This document shows positions 56,141 through 64,000 of a stretch of 64,000 bases of DNA, piece by piece; positions within the stretch are counted from its first letter, which is position 1; every line of letters begins with the position of its first letter. Origin of the DNA: Heterobilharzia americana (taxonomy: Eukaryota > Platyhelminthes > Trematoda > Strigeidida > Schistosomatidae). The stretch is taken from assembly GCA_944470555.2 (NCBI GenBank), contig OX104130.1, positions 70,189,160 through 70,253,159 on the forward strand, given 5' to 3'. The notes below the pieces were generated by a model that worked only from the letters and a program-made list of their open reading frames with translations, was not told the origin of the DNA and did no database searches. The position numbers and the translations under genes are program-made.

Positions 56141-58237
56141 CTAACAAAAATTTACAGAAAAACAAGACAGCTAGTAGTACTTGTGAATACATGATAATTA
56201 AATCAGGTGTATATTGAGACGTTTAATAATGATAGCAGTGGTAATGAGAATAAGGTTAGTTAGGTGAAACAAATCAGGATAAGAAAAACAAATGGGTAAT
56301 AATTAAAAGTGAAGAGTAAGTAAGAAAGATTGAATATAATTAGATTATCATAGCAGATTTAAACTGACTACCATTTCCTTCTGAATGCAGAGGTTTGGTT
56401 TGACAACTTGAATCGCGTAGGCTTCTCTTTTGAACAACGTGATATACGCTGAGTCGATTCAATTCTCACCCCTGAGTCAACATTATTATTATTATTATTT
56501 TCCTACCTTAAACTCACTATCATTCAAACTCATAGTTAATCGTGTAACCTATCTCCAACCCATTTAATTTTGAGCATCCATTTCTACCCCTTTATTACCA
56601 CTTGACCAGTTAAAACTGTTCACTTCTATATCGATACACTTAAATCTGTCTGACTACGTTATATATGTTTGTATGTATGTTCTTTTGCATTGCTTAAGCG
56701 TATATATAATCAAGCATGTAGAGTATCCAGCTGACGAGTACTGCTGAAATTTATGAATTCATTAAATTCTCCTTTTTTCACATTCGTTGCATGTTTTTAA
56801 TTTGTATCGGGAAACAAATGCTTTCAAAAGCAAAGTAATTAAACTTTTTTATGATCTCACATGCCTGCATCCTTATTATACAACTTACAGTAGATTACTA
56901 TTGAATGATTTGAGAGTTATTTCTCATAGTTTTAAGGCGGAGTCATGACCTTTAACTCTCAACTCCATGGCTGAATAGTAATCCACCTATCATGAGAGCT
57001 CATCACTCCAGATGCTACCCAACACATTATCGTAGCTCAGCACTTCTGGGCAGTCCCAAATGACTGGATGAAAAAGCTGTTAAGTGGTTATCAGTAATTT
57101 TTAAACCGTTATCAGTTGGTGATGAAACGTAATTTCAAAACAGAATCATTTAAAAAATAGTGCTACATAAATGTAATGAAATAGTTTTGTTCCTTTAAGA
57201 AGTCTGTCCTCAACCCAAAAGTAGATATAAAGGTATTGGAAATAAACAAACTAGTCTTATGTACCACAACTCTTTGTACGTAGTACGTAACAGGTGAAAA
57301 ACCAACTAATTACTACGATACACATTGGAAAACTACTGTCAAAAGTAGGAACCGAAGTGATCCCGGGCAAATTTGAAATAGAAGAATTAAAATAAAAATG
57401 TCCTACATTGATTTCATCAAAGAAAACAATTAGGTAGTGACATACCACTGGTACTGCATAATTAAAGTTCATACGGTTTACTGTACCAACGACAATGGTA
57501 GTCACATTCTTTTTCAGTATTCTTTGTTAAATAAATAATATTGAAATCTCATCTATTTGGGTTTTTCACACGGAAATTAATAATATATAACGATTACAGT
57601 TACAAACGGATTAGTTACTCATCTCATTTTCCTCACGTAATAAGCGATTCTGGATGAAATGTGGTACTATTAATCTTAAGTTTCAAGATCCATAACTTGC
57701 ATCATTCATACCATTTCTATGTCAATATTTTACTCAGTGTCCAATAACTGAAAAATAGTCTATCAAAGCTTGAAAATAGTTCAAACAAATCTGCTACAAA
57801 TGTCCACAAAACTGTTTTGACCATTCTAGAATTCTCCATCTATTCACTCAGCTTTCAAGAAACGAAACGGACTAAAAACATCGGTAATTTCCGGACATTC
57901 TCAATGAAGCTCATAAGTCAAGGTTTACAGGCCAACATATCAAAACTGTGCTAGGGTGGTTTCATAGGGAGTAGCTACTGTGACCCAGTGGATAACGCTC
58001 TGGCGTTTAAAGCGATTCGTCTTGAGTTTGAGTCACATTGGGAGCAACATTACTCAGTGAAAGGTAAGATATCAAGAAGGCGAGTCACAAAGTAGAACGA
58101 AACCCAAACCCTGAAATCCATTGCTAGCCACTATCTATCATTGATATCCAGCCAGTCATTCTTTCACAATCTATAATTCTCATTAGCAGCACCAAATATA
58201 CATATTTTATCCCGATGTTCCAACATTTCAACCTTAC
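56141..58237 (-). other. intron of the zinc-finger gene
   Basis: Bounded by donor AAG|GTAAGG (GT at 58237-58236) and acceptor AG at 56142-56141, both in phase 0. It holds an ATT microsatellite (about 56482-56499) and an antisense hammerhead SINE (57965-58140). The open frame 57257-57505 inside it has no recognised family. Confidence 0.6.
57965..58140 (+). repeat. hammerhead SINE with tRNA-like promoter half, inside an intron
   Basis: GTGACCCAGTGGATAACGCTC (box A region) and GAGTTTGAGTCACA (box B), TGGGAGCAACATTACTCA, then GGCGAGTCACAAAGTAG, AACGAAACCC and ATCCATTGCTAGCCACTATC. GAAA is kept; CTGATGA has become AAGGCGA, and the cleavage triplet is lost. It runs opposite to the zinc-finger gene. 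Confidence 0.7.
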
Positions 58238-59257
58238 CTTGTGCAGAACTTCATCATCGTTCTTTAAACCACTAATTTTCGTTAATTTGTTAACATCATT
58301 CCCATGTACAGTTTTTATCTCACAGCTTGCTTGATGATTGCGTAAAGCACGAGGTGAAGGTAAAGATCGACTTCTTTTCGTTGTATAACAGTCCTTAAAG
58401 TTAACAAATGTTCTATGAAATTTTAAAGATTTAAGATCATTATAACGGGCTGGTTGCGGATCAACTGTCGCATTTTTAAAGTATTCTTCACTGTGCACTT
58501 CTTTGATTACTCTTTGAGATATACACTGTAAGTTAGTTGTAGCCTTTGAATTGTCATTCACTGATTCTGAGACAGTTGGAGAGTTTACTGTTTGTGAATT
58601 ATTAGTACTTGAAGTTGATGAAGTATTGTAGTTGGGCAAGGATCTTATCAATGAATAAACTGGTAGCGTACATGTTTGATTAAATAAAAATTCATTGAGA
58701 TTACCTTTTGCACTTCCTTCATAATCGTTTACTTTTGGAATAGATTTTTCACTTGTCATTCGTAACCTATCTCTAGTTGTCGATGAGGTGAAAACATCAT
58801 TTTTGTTTCCTTTCAGCGATGAAATAAAATTCATTTTTATATTTGTAGAATCATTGTTTGCTTGCTGTTTACAATTCATCAGTAAGCATTGTATCCCATC
58901 ATTTTTCTGTATATCTAATAATGATGATGAAGTATTTCTATTTGATTGCAGTCCTCTAACACAAGGTATATTATCCTCTAACGATGAAAATACTTTCCGA
59001 TCAACAGGATCAAAAACATTACTGTCCATATTGTTTTTTGTATTGACGTTTACTGTTGGACTTTGTAAGGAATATATGTGCGGTAGAGTGAGTTGGTTGA
59101 ACAACATATTAAATATTGGCTCAGCTCTTTCACCAATCCAGTTTGAAAGTGATGCATACGGATGGGTGCTTTCAAACACATTTGATGTTTCGCTTTTCTG
59201 AGTACACGCTTGATCTGAATCAACTAGAACTTCACAAACAGTGATTTTTGGTTGGAA
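58238..59257 (-). CDS. zinc-finger protein, large middle exon
   Basis: Open from the in-frame stop at 59260-59258 to the donor after K at 58238 (about 340 codons). Visible: DQACTQKSETSNVFES, STHPYASLSNWIGERAEPIF, NMLFNQLTLPHIYSL, then a long Ser/Thr/Asn-rich, apparently disordered region (SLPNYNTSSTSSTNNS) and a basic patch TTKRSRSLPSPRALRNHQ before the splice site. There are no finger motifs in this exon. Beyond 58238 the open frame merely reads into the intron. The 5' limit is uncertain: the upstream exon (59227-59439) is in another frame and overlaps it in 59227-59257. Coding is supported by length, composition and the phase-0 joint to 56140. Confidence 0.6.
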
Positions 59258-59439
59258 TTATTTTTGTTCAAAGTCGATGCGTTATTGATTGCTTCCGAGT
59301 CTATACACATTCCAGCACGAGCACTATCCATCATATGCATTGCTAACATATCTCGTGTTACATATTCTGCACCACATTTAGTGCATACGAAAAGACACTG
59401 ATTCGATTCATGATCTAATATAACGTCATTTAATGACAT
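59227..59439 (-). CDS. zinc-finger protein, N-terminal part
   Basis: 71 codons from the ATG at 59439, with an in-frame TGA upstream (about 59475) and a possible 5' UTR acceptor (GTCAATTTCAG) further up, so this may be the true start. It contains CLFVCTKCGAEYVTRDMLAMH followed by 'MMDSARAGMC': a CxxC pair, 12 residues, His, then Cys, which is a single zinc-finger-like unit. The frame stops at 59226-59224. The joint to the next exon is unclear: either a small intron (a weak donor GTGTAT near 59300 and acceptors TTCTAG, ATTCAG or ACTCAG lie within 59190-59230), or a one-base indel in the sequence. Confidence 0.5.
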
Positions 59440-59904
59440 AGTTTTTGACCAAAAAGCTTCAGAATCCAGTCAGTTCAAATTTCAATACATATCTGAAATT
59501 GACGCAATTATAAATCACTGGGTATCTAAATAAAATAAATATGAATTCATAAACATCTGTTATAGTACAGTTTTCAATGATAACTTATCTTGAAAATAGT
59601 ACGACTAAAGAGCATTTAATAAATAGGAGCTAAGATCTATAAACTTTCCTTTTATATATAATAAAATTCAGTGGTACCTGTCACTTCTACCGAAGATTTT
59701 AACATTCTGTTGTTAATCCAACAGTCTATTGTACCTGTTTGAACTGTTGAAAACGATAATGTTATTTTTGTACGTACGTTAAGTGTCTGACATTACTCAT
59801 TAGAAAACTAAAACAAAAGATATGTTCACTTCATCCAACAATATCATCTAACAGTAACATCTAATCAAACGCTTCGTCTGTCTATTTTTCACTTTTTTCT
59901 TGAA

Positions 59905-60110
59905 GAATATTAGTGCCACTAGATGGTTCGAGGCAATCAACAGGGAGCTATGAAGCTATGGTTTGTGCCCGCTGGCACTCGTTAATAAGGCATATCTGCA
60001 ACCTTGACCGAACCGATGTCTCGTTTGACTTAAACCCCATTTACCCCTTTGCTGCAGTCAGAGACATTACTACCGATTTATCTGTGTAGGGATTCAATAA
60101 AATAAACTGC
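59905..60110 (+). repeat. dispersed repeat of unknown family (shared with 11245-11405)
   Basis: ACTAGATGGTTCGAGGCAA and CTGCAGTCAGAGACATTACT line up with the copy at 11245-11405. Non-coding. Confidence 0.45.
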
Positions 60111-60284
60111 TTTATCCCCAGAGGGTAATTTACTTGGTGTAGCCTGGTCATAAGTGCCGATCGAATTCTATAACTCATTTTGTAATGTGGTTACCAGACT
60201 AACAGGTTCTCCATCACGGGTCACATCGGTTGGTTACTTTCCGCTGGCCACTCAATGTAGGTTACCCAGTCCTACGGGTAGTCT

Positions 60285-60465
60285 GTCACAGTCCGGTAAT
60301 CTTAGCAGTAACGTTTATGACTACAACATTGGGTGATGCGAGCTTGAATCTCAGACAGGATATAAGTCCTCTCAAGGTTACAGGTGCGTCTTACTGACGA
60401 GTACCAAGAAGCACAAAACATAAGTCCAGGGTATCCCGCCGATTGCCATTAACCATCTGACATTA
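60285..60465 (+). repeat. hammerhead SINE-like repeat with tRNA-like half
   Basis: AGCAGTAACGTTTATGACT (box A area), TGATGCGAGCTTGAATCTC (box B area), then CTGACGA at 60394-60400 (fits CUGANGA), stem II GTAC/GCAC with one mismatch, AAAA where GAAA is needed, and the cleavage triplet GTC at 60424-60426. Only G12 of the core is lost, a single G-to-A change. It is a relative of the copy near 30061. Confidence 0.6.
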
Positions 60466-60824
60466 ATCGACATACATAGAGATGCTAAATCCCCTAACCT
60501 GCTGACTACATATCAAATAATCAGCGAAAGTCGGTCAGTACTTAGGACTACAGAGTTTGAAATTCCTATTCTCTAGTGACTAGTAAACAAACGTTATTCC
60601 CGTCTATACAGTTCACTCCGTTACAGGCTTACGTGATGGTTGACAGATAAGTTAAGAGTTCACAGAAACGAACCTAGATGCACTGAACAATACTGCAACA
60701 TTTGCTAGGGTTACTGAAGACTCAACTTTAGGAATAGATTCAATGTTGATGTAATGTATCTCTTGCATTTATCACAGCACATACGAAACATCGAAGATTT
60801 CATCCTACATTCTCCGGACAACAT

Positions 60825-60990
60825 AATTTTAACAATAATTGTAATGACTTCAATACTGAAGTCAGTACTAATGATGTTTTCTAGGAAGATAATGAAAGCT
60901 TCACGAATAAACCACCCAGCTCAGAGAATCAAACTTAACCAAGATCATCCACTTAAGCTACAAACATTCCCCACCATTTTTGTTTCTTTT
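60825..60990 (+). mobile_element. Penelope-like element (type A), 3' UTR fragment
   Basis: ACTAATGATGTTTTCTAGG, ATGAAAGCTTCACGAATAAA, CCACCCAGCTCAGAGAAT and 'CTACAAACATTCC..CCATTTTT' match the PLE 3' UTR at 26690-26805 and 49665-49800. Non-coding and 5'-truncated. Confidence 0.7.
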
Positions 60991-61669
60991 TGACAGGACT
61001 GTTTGAGATAGTCGTGGCTCAGCGAACTGGTATTATTCATTCCAAGTGATGATTGAAGGTGAAAAGGAGTCCTGGGTCAGGGCAGGATTGCAACTAGTGA
61101 CCTCTAGGTCATCAATACATTTGCTGACTATGTCCTAACTTCAATGAACGACGTTTCTGTCTTGCTGTCACGTGTTCGCATGTTGTGTAACTCTCAGTTT
61201 ATGGTTGTAACACGCTTTCGTGTTTTTGTTATTTTCGCTTGGTAAAGGTTTTCCCAATGAAGCACATCATTTTGATCATACTGGAAGAAGCATGACTGAA
61301 TGACTTCTACTTGATACAGATTACAGTCGAGTATCTAGACGGCTTATTACTTTAGCATCTAAAATCACATCATCTGATTTTATATTCTGGTGATGGTCAA
61401 ATTTTCATAATTACTGGTGAAATCCATCCATTTGTCTTTAATCTTCCGGTTTAAACTTGTAGCACAGTATGAAGTCTGTAAAATAAACTTTGGTTTATTA
61501 ATATGAGAGTAAAACTGAGGCACCGTGGTGGAGTGTGGGGACTCTGATTACCTTGATGTGACTGTAAGCAATAAGTTGTGCCCGAAAAGTCACGTGACAA
61601 ATAATAATTTTCTGTTGCGTAATATGTATAAAAAAATACGATTTAAATTAAAGCTGGCCATACATTATG
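60991..61669. other. no recognised gene
   Basis: A tRNA-like stretch (GTCGTGGCTCAGCGAACTGG, about 61011-61030) hints at another SINE remnant, but no hammerhead follows. Otherwise nothing. Confidence 0.4.
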
Positions 61670-64000
61670 TAACTTCGCCTGGTTAACTAGTTCACTAGTT
61701 ACTGGCTGGTCCTAAGCTCGGATAAAGAGGGAAGGTTGGGCATAGAGTAAACTAGCAACCCAACCACGTAAAATCAATCCAATCGCCAAAGAAACTTCAA
61801 AGCACAAACAAAATATAAAAAATAAAAAACAAAATTATTCCTCGCTGGAATATAACAGACGAAATGACGCCGGTTGGTGAAAGCCTTCGGGAAACCAGTC
61901 GGTCGATGTGCCTTACCGCCATCGATGAAAGAGAAAGTAAACATGGAGACATTGAATGTCCACACCATGTTTGAACCTAGCAAGGCCGCACAGATTGCAA
62001 ACGAGATGAGAAGGTATCACGCTGAAGGGCTAGGAATTTCCGAAAACAGATGGAATGGGAGTGGACTCTCCAAAACTGTCAACTGGAAAATCAGTAATCT
62101 ACTCCAGTCTTGTCACCGAGACGACAACCACGAGCACACTGAGTTATGGAGTGGCTATCATGATGTCCTTAAGAGCATCGAAGCCTCTCATACAGTGAGA
62201 ATCAATCTCCTCTTGCAGGATCATAACAGCAAGGTTCAACTCGAAAGGAAGGGAAGTCACAATCATACAATGCTACGCTACTCTACGCACCCACAAATAA
62301 TGCAGACGGAGAGGAGAAGGAGGAATTCTACAAACAACTGCAATCAGCACTAGACAAGACCCCGTCCCAGGTAGCGACATCAAAATTCTAATCAACGACA
62401 TGAATGTGAAACTGGGAGAGGACAACACAGAAAGAGAACTAACCATGGGTCGAGAAGCACTCGGTGAAATGATGAACGAGAATGGAGAGCTGTTATTTGC
62501 ATTCAAAGATTTGGTGATTGGAGGTAGTGTGTTCAACCAAGTACAAGGATATTCACAAAGTGACATGCAGTTGATTTCACCAGACACCAAACACACTAAA
62601 AATCAGATCGACTTCATCTCAATATGAACAAAGTTGAGACGCAGCCTACTTGACACAAGGTCAAGAAGAGGAGCAGATGTAGGCTCAGACCACTCACTAC
62701 CCAGTGCAAGGAACCTGCCTTCCAAATCAAGTTGAAGGCCTCCACAGAAGTTGATGATGATAGACCACTGTTCAAGTTCAACACCCAGAACAGAAACTGA
62801 AGGACGAAACTACAAAGGAGATCTTCACGGCAGCCATCAAGACGAAATGGGAGATATCGAGCAACATCCCTGAAGAAACCTGTGTGGAAGAACACTGGAA
62901 ATCTTTGAAAGCTATGTGGAGGGAAACCTGCACAACCGTGTTAGAAGGATAGAAGAAGCAAAACAAGGAATGGATCTCCACGGACACATGGAAGCTGATA
63001 GAGCAGGGAGAGGAGGATGGTGAAACAGAAGATAAACCAGTGCAGTACAAGGATGCACAACGACGTGAAGATGAACTGAGTACAATGTGTAAAACACCAC
63101 ACTGGACAACGCGATGAAGAAGAGTGCACGCAAAGACAAAAGACACTTCTACGATACACTTGCAAGTGAAGCAGAACAGGCTGCAGACTGGTAGGAGAGA
63201 CAGAGAGACTTGACAACATTGTATCAAATAACCAGGTTACCATCTGGGATGGAAGAGATCAACACAGATGAAAACAATGAAAGTTGATGAAGGAAATCTA
63301 ATTACCAAAGAAGAGAAACAAAAGAAACAATGGCTGACCACTTCAAAAAGATCTTCAATCAACCACCACCTGCACTTGGTACAGAAATACCGCCTGCAAC
63401 CCAGCCACAGAACCACCAGTAAACATGAATCCTTCATCAAAAGTCGAAGTCCTGAATGCCATACAGCTACTGAAATGCGGAAAGCAGCAGGGCCAAATGG
63501 AATCCCACCAGAAGCACTAAAGACAGATGCAGAGACAACAGCGGACATGTTCACACCACACCAGTATTGCAGAAGGTCTGGAAGGGAGGAAAGGTACCTG
63601 CCCATTGGTTGGAAAAAGGGCTATCTTGTCAATTTCCTGGGGAAAGAAGACCTGAGTGTTTACAAGAACTGTTGAGGAATCATGCTTCTGTCCACCCAAA
63701 GCAAAATATTAGACCGCATCATCTTGGAGAGACTAAACAATGCACTGGATTCAAAACTACAACTTGAACAGGATAGCTGGCTGGATTCAGGAAGTACAAA
63801 TTATGTGCGGACCAAATTCCAACGCTACACTATGCATCATCATACAACAGAGTATAGAATGGCAGTCAACTGGATCTCTACCTCATCTTCATTGACTTTG
63901 AAAAGACCTATGACAGCGTCGACCGACAAGTAATTTGGAAACTGCTTCAACAATACACAATACCACAAACCCTCACCAGCCTCATTCAACAACTATATAA
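61670..64000 (+). mobile_element. RTE retrotransposon with complete 5' end, cut by the window edge
   Basis: Starts TAACTTCGCCTGGTTAAC with the full 5' UTR and the endonuclease ATGACGCCGG at 61864, and runs to the reverse transcriptase palm (KRPMTASTDK at about 63905) where the window ends. It is very similar to the copy 42600-46017, sharing many of the same frame breaks, so both come from one subfamily. Probably full length beyond the window. Confidence 0.85.
61864..64000 (+). pseudogene. RTE endonuclease-reverse transcriptase remnant (partial)
   Basis: ETLNVHTMFEPSKAAQIA, LGISENRWNGSG, DMNVKLGEDNTERELTMG (62400 on; Asn to Asp-context change MNVK for MNAK), NQIDFISI followed by a stop, CVEEHWKSLKAMW (about 62880), MRKAAGPNGIPPEAL (about 63475; PDG changed to PNG), ERLNNALDSKLQLEQDS (about 63730). 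Frame breaks lie between most of these. Not functional. Confidence 0.8.

Noticed and set aside
57975..58045. Possible tRNA genes (also 3760-3830, 49010-49080, 60290-60350)
   Set aside because: Box A and B sequences are present but there is no cloverleaf; they are the promoter halves of hammerhead SINEs.
1..64000. CRISPR arrays, bacterial operons or integrated viral genes
   Set aside because: No regularly spaced direct repeats, no bacterial-type gene clusters, no capsid, envelope or integrase domains seen on either strand.

Overview
The window is AT-rich metazoan DNA, almost certainly from a schistosome blood fluke (genus Schistosoma). Three things support this: tRNA-like short repeats carrying hammerhead-ribozyme sequence of the schistosome Sm-alpha type, many copies of an RTE-clade non-LTR retrotransposon (the SR2/Perere type of flukes), and several kinds of Penelope-like element (PLE). 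There is no bacterial gene layout. Species and chromosome cannot be told from the sequence.

Layout. 1-11.6 kb: gene-free DNA with RTE 3' fragments, hammerhead SINE relics and scattered repeat pieces. 11.65-15.99 kb: a nest. A decayed PLE (minus strand) was split by a nearly intact, full-length RTE element (11719-14991, minus) flanked by an exact 11-bp target-site duplication; this RTE has one evident 1-base frameshift between its endonuclease and reverse transcriptase parts. 17.4-17.9 kb: another PLE relic. 20.4-29.2 kb: a large inverted repeat with two arms of about 3.32 kb (20427-23748 and 25900-29221), nearly identical, separated by about 2.15 kb. Both arms hold the same decayed RTE copy interrupted by the same PLE fragment. 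34.0-34.4 and 39.3-41.3 kb: PLE relics. 37.72-37.75 kb: an isolated hammerhead-like core in which every position of the conserved core is kept. 42.6-46.0 kb: a full-length but decayed RTE copy. 48.7-49.2 kb: an inverted pair of short repeats and a hammerhead SINE. 49.7-50.3 kb: PLE 3' part. 61.67-64.0 kb: the 5' part of another full-length RTE copy, cut by the window end.

The only host gene I can support lies at about 55.66-59.44 kb on the minus strand. It encodes a zinc-finger protein with an N-terminal CxxC/H finger, a long Ser/Asn-rich middle and a C-terminal pair of C2H2 fingers resembling the Ikaros/Hunchback C-terminal pair. The last intron has a strong donor and acceptor in matching phase, and a poly(A) signal lies 37 nt after the stop. 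The remaining stretches are probably intergenic or intronic DNA in which I see no gene.

How the parts fit: the window is a record of retroelement activity. PLEs came first and are mostly dead (catalytic aspartates lost in two relics). RTE copies were inserted later, one of them inside a PLE. One RTE copy itself took up a PLE piece and was then duplicated in inverted orientation. Hammerhead SINEs sit between them and inside the zinc-finger gene's intron.
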